Positions 36,178 to 50,400 of a DNA stretch of 64,000 nucleotides are shown here, piece by piece (position 1 is the first letter of the stretch; the number at the start of each line of letters is the position of its first letter). The position numbers and the translations under genes are program-made. The notes under the pieces are model-generated. The model was not told the DNA's origin and did not search any database. It saw only the letters and a list, made by a program, of their open reading frames with translations. Source of the DNA: Onchidella celtica (lineage: Eukaryota > Mollusca > Gastropoda > Systellommatophora > Onchidiidae); NCBI GenBank assembly GCA_963931925.1, contig OZ007569.1, forward strand, positions 17,204,545-17,268,544, read 5' to 3'.

Positions 36178-37452
36178 TGTCACGAGTGGAGTGAGCGATA
36201 GTTAATAATTACGGGGGGAAAGGAGGAGAGTAAAATTAACGCACGTAGACAAGTGAGGGAAAGCGTGCATGTTATGAGTGGTGGGGGTCTGAAGGAGGCG
36301 AGAGCGCTGTATTACTATCACTGCAAGTTAGAACGTCCTAAAGAGCGGACGCAAGAGAAAGCCCAGTGGGCGAACATAAGGAGAGCAGTCGGAAGACTAG
36401 TGAGAGAGTTTTTTCCAGTGATGACTGGTAGGTGAAACGATGATTGATAATTATGATTGATGTATTATATTCGTCTATTACCATGATGTAAATAAGTATA
36501 TGTGAGGAATGTGGAAGTCCTTGATATTGGATATAGCAATGTGCGCCATGAGCGATAGATGAAAGTTGAGTTCATGGATTTGTAGCACGAGTGAGTATTG
36601 TGTACTACGATGGAGGTGTGTTACCGTAAGATGTTTGGTGAGTGAAATGTGAACTATTGTGTGTACGCTTCATGGGTTGTAAGGAGAGGTGGAGTGAATA
36701 GAAATGGTATGGTATTATACCAATGTAATGTTATTCTTGTAGGTGTCGGGGACGGGCCAAAGAGCCGCCTCGGTGAGCACAGGGGATAGGCCAGCATAGG
36801 GCCGGAGGCCACACATAGGCCAAGAGTGAGGCTGTCGGTGCAGGACAGTAGAGGCACATAAAGTCGTGGCAGTCTGGCCACGGACAGGGACGTAGATATG
36901 AGCGTGAATGTGCTACTTGAACTGATAATGTACTATTGCCATGTTGATGGGCTATTGAAATGATAATGTACTATTGCCACGTTGATGGGCTATTGAAATG
37001 ATAATGTACTATTGCCACGTTGATGGGCTATTGAAATGATAATGTACTATTGCCATGTTGATGGGCTATTGAAATGATAATGTGTTATTGCCCTGCTGAG
37101 GTGCTAGTGGAATGCTAAGGTGTTATGGCAACAGGAAGGTGATATTGAGAGACTGCGGTGCCAGTGAATTATTAATGTGCTATTAAGACCCTGAGGGGAG
37201 AGGCTGAGGCCGAAGTGTCTTTAGGAAGTAACTACCGGGTTGAGGATCCGAGGAAGAGTGCATGTGGGAATAAGGCCGTTGTACGGCAGTTAAATTCAAT
37301 AATATAATGTATGTAATTGCGCTATTATCTGTATAATTATGTTTAATAAATGTGTGAGTCTGATGGGTTGTTCTGTTAAGTGTTAAACTTGTTCGTTCGT
37401 GATTGTTGTCCTGTCATAACTTATTACATCTCCCAGTCTGGGATTTGTGACA
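36178..37452 (+). mobile_element. Solo LTR of the Gmr1-like family
   Basis: It starts TGTCACGAGTGGAGTGAG and ends GGGATTTGTGACA, and it is the reverse complement of the LTRs at 6393-7521 and 13577-14776. It is flanked by a perfect 5-bp duplication, CAGGT (36173-36177 and 37453-37457). This shows a full element inserted here and then collapsed by LTR-LTR recombination. At about 36925-37085 it has a 38-bp block (TATTGCCATGTTGATGGGC...GAAATGATAATG) in about four tandem copies. Confidence 0.93.
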
Positions 37453-37457
37453 CAGGT

Positions 37458-38395
37458 GAGACTATGCAGATAATTAGCAGGAAAAAGGACATAATGGCGT
37501 TATTTATTGGACACTTTTCCCATAGTGGTGACGTTTGACCCTCCCCCCCCCCCCCTTTTTTTTTGTTCTCTTCCACCACTAATCTGTTATTTCGACTTTC
37601 TCTTTACTCGACGCAATTTAGAGGGTCCCACTGATGTCGAGATATTAGGATTGCACTGTAAATATACAAATTTCTTGTACCATTACTACCAATGCAGGAC
37701 TTCCAATCCATTTCTTCCGCGCCTTGTTGTAATACCGATCCAGAATTCACACTCGCTCACATTTCTCAGGAGGAGTTCCACATGAGTTACACTATAAGGA
37801 TATTACAAGGACATGACTTTAGGAGCACCCGTGATGAGCTGCGCTCTCCCCCCCCCCCCCTTCCCTCCGGGCGAGTCTGTCCACTAGGTAGATGTTTTTA
37901 CAGTAATGCATGACTCAGATCATGAAATATGCACGTGACTACAGTTGTGTAACTCATAATGGTACTTCTTCCCATTTCTCTTCATCCTGCCATGTGTCTC
38001 AAGGGTTCATTGGCCCCGCTTTGTTGTGAAGAAATAGGGAGGTAGTTCCAAGGTTTTGTGCACAAACTCATGTACATCAGACAGCATTACAAAAAAGCAC
38101 ATATTTCTAAAGAAAAATGAATGAGCTATCTATTCAGTTAATGTATATTTTTCCCAAAATTTTCAGTCATTGAACAAAAAATTGTATTTCAATGTTAATA
38201 GCTTCGATTTCTGTCCATCTGCTTGATGCAACCAGGACTGAAATAATCATAATAAACATCATTCTAAGGACTATAAATATCAGCCAATGAGATGGCTCTA
38301 TTTATATGACACTGTGAGTGCGCCCTTGAAGAAGAAGGCATTGTGTGTTGAACTTTTTTGCTTTTTGTTGTTTTTTGTTGTTTTTTTCATCCTAG
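37458..38395. other. No gene recognised; upstream region or 5' intron of NAA80
   Basis: Contains C runs near 37541-37553 and 37850-37861 and AT-rich DNA. The 3' end is the acceptor TTTTTTTCATCCTAG of the first recognised NAA80 exon. Confidence 0.45.
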
Positions 38396-38409
38396 GTGAC
38401 ACAAATGAA

Positions 38410-41400
38410 ATGACTGAGATGGAAGTACTACCCCTCCATAAACATAAGAATCTCACTGATGCATGTGCAGAGATTTTAAATACCTTTTGGCCTAGGTCAA
38501 AGGCAGCAAGGTTTGTTTGAAATGTCACACATATCCTTTATTTGTTTTATGCATGGCTTTAATGGTGTTTATCTGAGCATAAGATTTTTTTCAATGATAG
38601 TTTAAATAAAAATCAAGTACTTGCTAATGAGATTTTCACCCCCTGAAGAGACCTGAAGGAACTAAAGGTGTCGGTGTCTATTATATAATATATGTGTATA
38701 TCTATGTGGGTGGATCTGACAAACCTGGGCTTAATTTTTGTGAAATTTTTACACCTTTTTTAAAAAATCGAAATGAAATACAGTCGACATTGCTTAGCAT
38801 GATGTCTGGGGGACATAATAAATAACATCAAGAAATCCGTCAAATCATGCTAAGCATTTATTGAGTTACCTCCTTGAGATAAACTATGATTATTGGGGGG
38901 GGGGGGGGGGGGGGGGGGACACAAGGAGGAGTATTTTCTGTGTGAGGACTACGTACATTAGAGAGTGTGAGAGGTTACTGTTTAAAAAATGTATTCATTC
39001 AAAGTGATGGTAGGCCTATATTATATGAAATATTTTTAAAACAATACTCTTTTTCAATCATAACCAATAAGGGGAAAAATAAATTACTAGATCCATCTAA
39101 ATGAATGTTAACATAAAGATATCAAACCCAACGAGACACTATACATCTATAGCTGGTCCAGACCTCTCAACTACATGTTGTACTAACAGGATAGGGAAGA
39201 TTTTATAAAATAACCAATGAGGTTACCGCAAGATTTTAGAAACTCAACAGATAAATGCACACGTTCACACAGAAAAATGCCATAACCGTGTGGGAAAAAA
39301 AAAAGCACAAACTGCATCTATAAACCACGCTCCCCCTCCCCGTGCTGAAAATGAGGGTGAAAATGCTACTCTCTATAATGCGACCCCTGACTTTGTAAAA
39401 CCTGGTAGGTGTATAAAGAACATTTTCGACAGAGCTGATGAAAACCTAAAGATAATTTTCACGTTGATTCTTAAGCAGTTTGGTCCGCCCAATCTGGCAT
39501 TTCAATGTGATAATCAAAAAGTTATGTTAATGGACAGTCTCCCTCCCTTCTTCACCCTTCCATTGGTCATACTCGCATCATATAGCGCAGAGCCTAAACA
39601 AACAAACACAATAAACATTGCCCGTTGACAGTGACCAAGTGAGTACCGTATGGTATTTGACATCTTTGTGGACTTACTGGCGCCGACTGTCTTTACTATG
39701 TGTCCCGTGAAAACGAAGGAATCTCTATTGCGTAATTATTTTTTTTTTAATTTGTGGCCGCGCGTGTTACCTCCACATGGGTAACCCATTTTGCCCTTTC
39801 TCCCTATCGTAATCTCCCCCGTACCCGACCCCTGTAAAATCAGTGGTCTTACGCATTTTATGACATACTGCATTATCGGCCCACATGGTGAATAACTCAT
39901 GGCAATGATAATGAGTTCGCCTGGTGCCAGCAGAATGAAATCAGTAAAATCCTACACTCAGAGACAAAGTGACCACAGCCAGTCATACACATGACGTCAC
40001 GGGCGCATGCTGGGTAGTGACATAACAGGTGTAAGTAAGGCGAGGCAGACACAGAACAATGGCAGGTACGAGCTGTAGCAAAACAGTGATTACGAAAGAT
40101 GATGGTGTGCATTTGACCATGACACGGATTAGGAAAATCATGCTAAGCATTTTTTTCCCTCTATCTGTCTTCAAAATGAATCACACTGAGAGTAAAGATG
40201 GATTCCAAGATGTCATGCTAAGTGTTTTTCCGCGTAGAAATGAGGCATTGGAAAGGAATAAAAGAAAAACATCACGCTAAAGGAAGATCACGTAAAGCGA
40301 CTTCATGGTATGTGGAGTCGACTATGTTTCCAAAATTATTTCAAGCAAAATGTTTTCACTGAACACAGAAAAATGACTAACCTTGCATGTAATTGTTACT
40401 TGTAGCAAATCTTAACTTCGACAGAAAATTATTCCGCCATTGGAGGAGTTTTTCTCGGGAATTTGGTCTTTCACCTTAAGCCCAATTTCGTCAGAGCCAT
40501 TCACATGTAATGTATCTTATGAATTTAATTTATAAAGCACATGGTTTATCAAAATGAATGAAAAGTATCATTCTAATTCATATTATATTTAATAACACAG
40601 GAACCACAGCCTTGGCCAATCATGTGACCAGTTTCCAGTGTGCTTGGCCTTTGTAAGACGTGATGGCAACAAAACTGAAGTTTTGGGATTCAGTAAAATT
40701 TCAGCCGTTCAGGGTATTGAGAATGCCAGCTTAGTAGAATCAGGTAACGCTAAATCACAGCATTATAATTGTATGCACTTCAAATTTTGTGACAGTTAAT
40801 GAGTTATTAATTCTTGGGTTCAGATAACCATTATTTCAATGCTGTCCAAGGGGATGAATGGCTATAAAAATCATGAATTCAGCATAAGATGATTTTGTGT
40901 TCTTTATATAAATATAAGACAATTACCCATATCTTTTCTTGTCTGAAAGTTTCATTTCAAATAAACAATAATAAGTCATTAAAAATTGCAGTCTTGTAAA
41001 GGATATACAAAGTAGACAGTCCTGTGTTCTGTCAAAAATGGCCCATTTCTCATAAAGTTCTTGACAGACCTTGATGCAACTTAGTGGGCTTCTTATTTCC
41101 TAATTTTTGGTGATATTGCATTTTACATAACTTTTTTTTTTTTAATTTCTTTTTTCACCACAAATGCATCCCATACCGGTAATTTTTCATATGAAATATG
41201 TACATTTTTGAAAATGTCATATAAAATAGGCCTACAGTTTAAATATATAAATGAACAAAGTGTGTTGACATAATATATAAAATGGGTGGTAAGACATATA
41301 ATGTGTGCAATTTTGTAACATTTGAAATTGAACAGTAGGGAAGTATGAAAGTTTGTACAGTAGACAACAGTTAAACCAAAATCGGCGGGACCACGGATTT

Positions 41401-44400
41401 GTTTTCGGTTTAGACAGAATTTCGGTTTAGCGATAGAAGGCTTGAAAAATGCTAGTTTCAAGAGGGGCAACCCAAATCACTATCATAGAGGACAAATAAT
41501 GTAAGTACACAGGCTAAACAGACTCAGCACGTTCTCGCTTGCTCTGTGTTTTTGAGTGAAAATGATGATGGGCGATTGCTCAGGCCAAGGCACACTCGAA
41601 ACATGGATGTGCGGGCGAATGTGGACTAACTCTCAGAACAGGGAGGCCTGCATATGGACGAACAGTACAGACCACCATCCCGTCATTCTCTTTACCGTTA
41701 TCGTACACAGCAATGAAATGCTCTGTCCGCGATAACTAGTGTTATCTCTCTGATGTCATACATTTTACATGAAAGCTCACTCGCGCTGCACTAGACGTAA
41801 TGTCTGCTGCCGTCTGATTTCGGACCCGTGAGGCTATAGGCCTACCTCCCTCTCCCCCTATCCCTGTAGTGCGGCCGCTCCCATGTAGGCCAGTACTACC
41901 GGGCAGAACAAAGTATGCTCTGCATTTTTTATTTTTTTTTAGAGGGGGGGGAGGAGTGTAGTGGGGTGATACAGTGACTTGACTCAATCTATGGCAAATC
42001 ACAGTGGACTGGCCACTGAATCCAGCAATTTTCTTTTCGGTTTAACCATAGGGCTATTTCGCTTTAGCTCTAGTTTGTTAACAAAGATAAAGAGGAAAAA
42101 AATCGGGGATTCATATTTTCCTTCAGTTTAGTGCTAGTTTCGGTTTAGCCATTTTCGGTTTAACCGTTCTCCACTGTATATAACATTCAGTACGGTGGGC
42201 GATATAATCAGTTACCATGTCAACAGTTGAAGTTGTAAACAAATTGAACCTCTGGGCCATTTCTGTAAACTTAATTACATGATTATACACAGTGGAACTC
42301 TGATATTAAGAAATCGAAGGGACCAGGACTTTTATTTCTTAATATCAGAATTTCTTGATATCCAACAGAAACCATAAAACAAGGGGGGTGACCCGTACAT
42401 TGACTCATCGTTACTATTAAGCATCCCCTTACAAAGCCTGTGCATGCGTTTTTCAAAAATGTCTAACAGTAACAAATTTTAACTATGAAATATTGAAACA
42501 GGTAGGCGACTGAACGATACGTTTTACTCTGCACTGAAAGCTAGAGTAATGTGCTGCAGTGTGTAGGCTGAGCAATTGTAGTGTCTCACTGTGTCCTACC
42601 CCCGTATTGCGGGTCGCACTCGGCAACCTTTCTCCCCCCTTCCTCAATAGTCCCTGTTTTTGCCTTGATGTCTCGCAGCTTGACCTGTGTTTGTTTTATT
42701 GTAGATCTAGGTCAATTTAGAAAGTACTGGAGCGTTCGTGTCAGGCTTATTTATGCTATGTTGGCCTTGGAGTGTGATGTAATATGTGGGTGTGCATGAG
42801 AAAACCCACAATAAGTCGCAAACATGACATTTTGAGTTCTGTACACACAATAAAAGACAAGACATTTCTGATAAATTAAAGTCAGTGACCCCCCTAAAAC
42901 AAGATTTTGAGAAAACGGCATTTAATCCTAAAAGTGGCAATAGCTATTTGACCCATTAATATTGGAGTGATTGCTGTTAGGAGACCGTAGTCTAATAACT
43001 AAGCCGTTATAGAGATCATACTGAGTAGTGTTCACTGCTCTCAAAAGTTACCCTGTAACATGCCACGGTCCCCTAAACAACAGCCAAGTCGGAAGTTTTT
43101 TGATCTTGTTAGGAGACCGTAGTCTAATTACAAAGCCTTTATAGAGATCATAGTGAGTAGTGTTCACTGCTCGTCTAGTTTACCCTGTAATATGCCACGG
43201 TCCCCTAAACAACAGCCAAGTTGGAAGTTTGTGTCGGACCCATATTTTCACGTCAAAGCCGTTTTTCTCAAAATCAGCTGTCGACATATTGTGGGTTTTC
43301 TCATGCACACTCACATATATTGACGTATTCGTGTGTGATTGGATGATTAGTATGTATCTGGCATGTTCTGGACTTGTATGGAGCTAGTTAAGAAGTCAAG
43401 CCAGTTCAGGAACGTTCCATCTGTACGTATATATATATATGGGCGAGCCAGGCGAGAGGGTGCGTGCAAGATCCAGTTATTCCTCATGTGTGCAAGATCC
43501 AGCCTAAGTTATAGTTACATCTGTGTGCCTTCCCCGTAAGTAAGTTGTGAGATGTCCAGCGTTCATCTACAGTTATTAAACGTTAGTGTTAAGTGTTCAT
43601 CAGATCCTGTTATCATTTATTTCTACAACAGTTCGAGACAGTTTCGTTTTTAAAGGGTAGCAGTTCAGATCATCTGACTCGCCCTACCATAACATGCTGA
43701 AATTTACATCAACTGTTACAGCAATAAACTCGGTTTAATTGATGACCACTCCCAGACCATTGTCTGCATGTGTTACGATTTTGCAGAACATTCCTTAACA
43801 TGGTAAATATTACTCCTCGTCTCCCCCACCCGGCATGCCCTGCCCAAACCACTTTACTTCCACCTGCATGGACAAAGATACATCTCCCCCACCCCAGGTT
43901 GTTTTACCTGGGCCTAGCCTATTGCATAAGTATCACGCAAACGTTGTCCTGCCTTTTACCATCAGTGTGTAATCGGAGCCAGTGGGCACTGTTAGGAGTG
44001 GTTGAACAAATGAAAAGCTGGTCCCACGCGCAGTTTAACCATCTTCGGCATGCCACCACGTGGTTTTACTCGTCACTTTCTGGGAAAATTATTTCTTTAT
44101 AAGCAAGATCGAGAAGATTGGCATTTCACAACTTCTGAGATTTTATTAGAAGAAAGAATAAAAAAATAAAACGGGACTGCATATTCTTTTCTTTATTAAA
44201 CCGAAATTTCCCAACATCCGATTTTGTAGTATCAGAGTTCCACTTTACACAATGCCAGGGCATGAAAATATGCATTAGAAAAGGTGGGATGTGGATTTTT
44301 GTCTTCTCTGCAGCACATCCCTTAATTGTAAAGATAGAATCATACTACAACTAGATTGCGGACGTTGCTGCTGAAAAGTGATGCATGCCTGGGCAGTGGC

Positions 44401-47400
44401 AGCTATACTGTTAGACCTTGTTTCACTTAGTGGCTCGTGCGGCAAGATAGAAGGCTTGCATAGTTCTGCTGGCAAATTGCCTCCCTCATCCCTCTTCACC
44501 ATACCCACTACCATGCCAGTATTATTACATACGTATTTAATTAATAAAACAACCACACATCACTGCCCATACCCATAGGTCTAAAATAATAGTAACAGTA
44601 ACAATGAAAAACATAGGCTACTAAGTACCATTCTACTCAAATTTAGAAAAATATACACAAAAATTGAATACAAGCAAAAATCCTGACCAAAAAGACAGTA
44701 TTTACGCTAAGGGCAGTTTTCTATGAAATCGTGAAAAAAGACAGTGGCAGCAGCAAGAAAATTATAAGGCTGCATCAATAAATCTTTAATACATGTATAA
44801 CCTTCTTCAGCAGAAGAGTAGACATCCTTTAGCAAACACAAAAGTTCAGTACCGGTAATATGACATTGTATACAAGTTGAGTAGGAAACACATTTTATGC
44901 AATATTAATCAGATTTCACAGAATACAAATCTGGGCAGCTGTTGTTCGGGGACCGTAGTATTTTTACATGGTAAGCTCCAGCTGAAAAGTGAAAACAACC
45001 CAGTACATGTACCAGTATTTTCTCTACACAGCTTTGTGATTAGAGATTACGTTCCCCTAACTACAGCCATGTGGGAAATAAGTCGTAAGAGTTCGTTTGC
45101 GTTTGACAAGTCCAGAGAAAGCATGTCAACACAATAATGGTCATATAATGCTAGGGAGAAGCAAGACCCTACAAAAAATATAACAGAACAATAGGACCGT
45201 AGAGTCTACTTCTGAGAAGCACCCATCAACAACCCATAATCATAAATTTTATGTAATTGCATGCATAATTAATTACATGTAGTAGTAGCCTATAGGGAAT
45301 GCAGATTACCCCCCCCCCTTCTTTTTTTCTACACACACATGCTGGCACATGCAAGCAGGCTTCTCTGCATATCGGTGTAACATTTGCTCACATATTATGC
45401 CAAGGCATACAGCAAAATCACGCCCGTGCAGATGCGGGGCCCTCTTGCAGAAGAGGGACAGCAAAGAATACATCTGACGTGATACTGCGTGTCGCAAGAG
45501 GCGACTAAAGGTGCAAAGGTCCTGGTCTCCCGAGAAGAGCCAGTTGGCGGTGGGCCAACTACCCACCCTGTAAAAATAAACCAGTTACAGAAACACAAGC
45601 AAATACTTTAAATCAGTCTTTTATTTTGGGAGAAGGGGGAGCATCTGCACCTGTAGATTCAATGAAGGACAATGGACAAAGCCGAAAGGACTCCACTGGC
45701 CCGACTGCTCCTTCATCAAACAAGTCACTCCGGATTGCGTCGTGGAATGTCCGCTCCATGTATGAAGCAGGAAAGAGTGCCCAGGTTACAATGGAGATGA
45801 GGCGATACAGACTGCACATACTTGGAGTTAGCGAGACCCGCTGGATACAGTCCGGACTGAAACAACTTAATTCTGGGGAAAAGATTTTGTATTCTGGAAG
45901 GGAGGACAAAAAGCATACAGAAGGGGTAGCGATCATCTTGAGCAAGCACGCCCAGAGGTCACTGAGGGGATGGGAACCCTACGGAAGGAGAATTATATTG
46001 GCATCATTTACTACAAAGAACAAGAACATCAACATGAACATTGTGCAGATATACGCCCCAACAAATGAAGCAACCGATGAGGACAAGGACGATTTCTACA
46101 ACCAGCTTCAGGAAATAGTTGACACATTGCCAAGAAAAGATGTGAACATTATAATGGGAGACGCCAATGCCAAGATAGGACAGGACAATACAGGGTATGA
46201 GGACATTATGGGGCGCAATGGTTTGGGACAAATGAATGAGAATGGAGAGCGGTTTGCAAGTTTCTGCGCATTTAACAGCTATGTGATTGGAGGTTCAGTA
46301 TTCCCACACAAGAGGATCCATAAGGCCACTTGGATTTCACCGGATGGAGTAACTGAAAACCAGATTGACCACTTTTGCATCACCCGACGATTCAGACGCT
46401 CACTGGAGGATGTCATAGTACAGAGAGGAGCTGATGTTCGATCTGACCATCACATGCTGCTGGCAAGACTCAAACTCCGCCTCAAGAAACAAGGTACCAG
46501 AGCAAGAACAAAGAGGAGAAAGTTTCAAGTGAGCCTTCTGGATGGAGACAAGAAGGAAGAGTTCCAGCTGACACTGAGGAATAGATTCAAACCCCTTGTT
46601 GACCTCGAAGAGACAGTAGATTTGGAGACTCACTGGGCTAAGGTAAAAGGAGTATTTACATCGACATGTCAGGATGTTCTTGGGGAAAAGAAAGTGGAAC
46701 ACAAGGAATGGATCAGTCAAAAATCACTGGACTTGATAAGGATAAGAAGAGACCTAAAAGAACAGGTAAATGCAAGTCGTACAAGAAGCTCAAGAGTTGG
46801 TAACCAGGAAGAGTACCGAGCATCAGCTAAAGAGGTCAAAAAATCAATTAAAAAAGACAAAGAGGAGTTCATAGGAATGTTAGCAGAGAAAGCAGAGAAG
46901 GCAGCAACAGGAGGACACACGAGGATCCTCTACCAGACTACAAAGACTCTTGCTGGAAAATATGGAAAACCGGAAGTTCCTGTCAAGGATTGCAACAGGA
47001 AGGCTATTTTTGGAAAGGAAGCTCAGGCAAAAAGATGGATAGAACATTTTAGTAGCCTCTTGAACAGACCTCCACCAAGCAACCCACCCGACATTCTACC
47101 CGCAAGAAATGATTTACCGATCAGTTGCGACCCTCCGACTAAAGCAGAGATTAATGATGCCATAAAGCAGTTAAATCGAGGCAAGGCAGCTGGACCAGAC
47201 CAGATCCCACCAGAGGCGCTGAAGGCAGATGCTGCTGGGGCTGCAGAGGATCTGCACTCACTATTCTCGAGGATTTGGATCGGAGGCAAGTTTCCAAAGG
47301 ACTGGAAGGAAGGACACCTCGTGAAGCTTCCAAAAAAAGGGGACCTCAGCAATTGTAGTAACTACAGAGGAATCACACTTCTCTCCATCCCAGGAAAGGT

Positions 47401-50400
47401 TTTCAATCGGATTATTCTCAAGCGAATACAGAATGCAACAGACCCAAAACTTCGTGAGGAGCAAGCTGGTTTCAGGAGTAATCGATCAACCACCGACCAG
47501 ATCGCCACGCTGAGAATTATAGTAGAGCAGTCGCTAGAGTGGAACTCCCAACTGATAGTGAACTTCCTTGACTACGAGAAGGCCTTTGATAGCATCGATA
47601 GAGAAACGCTGTGGAGAATATTGAGACATTATGGAATCCCAGAGAAGATGGTGAATCTTATCAAGAGCATGTATGAGGGGACAAGTTGCAGAGTCATACA
47701 CGATGGTGAGCTTACTGACAGCTTTGATATCAAGACTGGTGTTAGGCAGGGTTGTTTGCTGTCCCCATTTCTGTTTATTCTGGTGATTGATTGGCTTATG
47801 AAAGAAACCACCAATGGAGGAAGAAATGGCATACAATGGACCCCATGGACACAGCTGGACGATCTAGATTTTGCAGATGACTTGGCACTATTGTCGCACA
47901 CACACGACCAGATGCAAGCAAAGACTACAGCTCTAAACAAAATTTCAGAATCTATTGGATTGAGGATACATCCTGCGAAGTCGAAGGTCCTAAAAATTGT
48001 GGCACCCCCAAGCGAACAAGTCAAAGTAGGAGATCAACCACTGGAAGATGTAGAGTCCTTCTGCTATCTTGGTAGTATCATTGACAATAAGGGAGGAACA
48101 GAGGCAGAAGTCAAAGCACGAATTGGAAAGGCACAGGCAGCTTTCACGTCCTTAAGCAAGATTTGGAGAACCAAGGATATATCTCTAAAAACAAAGCTGA
48201 GGATATTCAACTCGAACGTGAAGTCAGTCCTGTTGTATGGATGTGAGACTTGGAATGCGTCCCAGGCCTGCATAAAGAGAATCCAAGTTTTCATCAACAG
48301 ATGTTTGAGGAAGCTACTTAAGATCAGATGGACAGACAAGGTCAGCAATGAAATTGTTTGGAAAAGAACAAGACAGAGCCCAGTCAGAGAGGAAATTGGT
48401 AGGAGGCGATGGAGATGGATCGGCCACACTCTCAGGAGGCCAGGAAACAGCATCGCGAAGAAGGTATTGGATTGGAATCCCCAGGGCAAGAGATCAAGAG
48501 GAAGGCCGCGCGGAACGTGGAGAAGAGCCAGAGAAAATGATGTGCAACGAAGCGGAAAGACTTGGAATAATGTAAAGAGGCTGGCCCATGATAGAGAGGG
48601 ATGGAAAGTGTTTGTTGGTGGCCTATACCCTGATCCAGGGTGAGAAAGGCATTGATGATGATACAGCAAAATCACCAATTACCCCTGTAAAAACACAGTA
48701 CACTTCAAATTTCAAATTGTCGGAGAATCTATACCCCACTAAAATGGACAAGCTTGTTAAGTTTCATTCTTCTAGAGCTCTGGCCTAGCAAGCTCATCCT
48801 CTGGTGGTGTAGCTTCACAGCCTTCAAGAGTCTCATTCGCAGATAGAAAGACACAATTTTCCTGACTAGTTGGCTGACATGGTTTTCTTCAACCATAATT
48901 TCATGATCGAAGAAGTGGTCTTTTAAAGTGGGGAACAAATCAAAAAGCTTGTCCCTTAGGTGGACCTGGACAAGGGTTTGCATCCGCAGATCAACATGCG
49001 ACGTTGATAGGAGACTGGCCATGAAGTGGGGAGAGGGCACCAGAAGCCTGAATGCCTTCTCTGTTGTGATTAACACCTGAATTACACCCTCAGAGGGGAT
49101 ATAGAGACGGCCACTGTTCTGTTGATGCAGAAATGCAAATCTGTCATCTATGATGGTATCACTCGGTGAAAAGAGTGCTTCTCTGCATTCTAGGCAATCA
49201 GTTCCTTTCTCCAAGTGTCTGCATATGAAGCCTGCAATGTAGGCAATACAAGAGTACCTCCAGTCTGAATCCTGCATAAGGGATGAGTCGAGTCTGGAAG
49301 CAACTTCAGCAAACTCTATATATGCAGACTGAACATCATTTGATCTGCGGGAGCTTGGGACCAACTGCACCTCTTGTGTTGAATCAAGGACAGTAGTATC
49401 AGGGTGACCTGATGATCTGATTTCATTCATCAGAGTCTTCAGTGCTGCTCTGAACTGCTCATAAGTTGGATTGTTGTTCCAGTCATTCATTTGTCTGATC
49501 TAAAACAGTTGAAAGAAATAATACTGTTTATTTGTACAAAATAAATATGAACCAGTAGATTACTAATACATGTACAAGAACTGTTATGGGAAACAATATC
49601 TCAAATTTACTTACCACTCACACTCCCCATTCCCCTGTTAACACAAAGATGCTAAAATGTTAACCCTCACCCTGCGAAGGGCTTACAAATACAGCATTGA
49701 CTTTCCATGCATTCACTCTGCACGGGCGTACAAATACGGCAAGGTCAATCTGACCGCGCAGCGCGCAAGCCGTATTTTCATGCGTCAGGTCACTGTCCTC
49801 TTTGAGATGTAACTACTGTCTTATTATTCACTGTATTTCTTCTAAATCAAAGGCATTGTGTCAAGGACATGTTAACCAGTGAACCACTGGTCGGAATCAC
49901 AAAGACTTAAGCTTTCAAAAGCTCTCCCTGCACTATCAAAAGGTGTAACATCGACATGCGCACTTTTGCTCAACAAATTTGCAATATTATCTCATTTTCT
50001 CACAAGCTGACCATCATCTAGAGTTGTCTGTATCTAAGAACCAATCAGAAACAACCTCTGAAATGATCTTTGCCCCAAATGCCCACATTGGTTTATTAAC
50101 TAGTATGTGTCAATTTGGATGAAACCATTTGTTTAGGACTTGGAGGGCGTGGCTACTTATCATGCTTCGTTCTCACGAAAACTGCAGCTGTCAGTTTGGT
50201 ATCATAAGTCAGATCATTGGTTAGAGACTGACAGACAAAGGTTTTGATGGTTAATTCATTATCAAGCGTGATAAGGCATAGTAGCGAATGTTTTCATACC
50301 GATCACATACAAACTGAACCACATGGACAGCAATAATGTGGTCATAGCACATCGGCAAGGGTCAGTGCGAGCCAGATAAGATTCTCCGTGAATAAGGTCA

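Larger units (their letters stand above)
42300..44245. mobile_element. TA-flanked pogo-like element, family E, with a nested element
   Basis: It starts CAGTGGAACTCTGATA and ends TATCAGAGTTCCACTT. The flanks read TACA on both sides (42296-42299 and 44246-44249), compatible with a TA target. The interior also has TTATTTCTTAATATCAGAA, which echoes the end. A second inverted-repeat element sits inside at about 42785-43316. Confidence 0.65.

Noticed and set aside
39290-39628. 112-codon plus-strand frame as a transposase piece of the 38781-40324 element
   Set aside because: No transposase motif or DDE residue pattern could be recognised.
43320-43635. LTR-like stretch with a TATATATATA box, AATTAAA-type signals and an end at TTTCTACAACA
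   Set aside because: No matching second LTR, no defined TG start and no target duplication could be found, so a solo LTR could not be supported.
45313-45345. C and T run followed by CACACACATGC as a LINE target or SINE tail
   Set aside because: Simple low-complexity sequence with no tRNA-like head or duplication.
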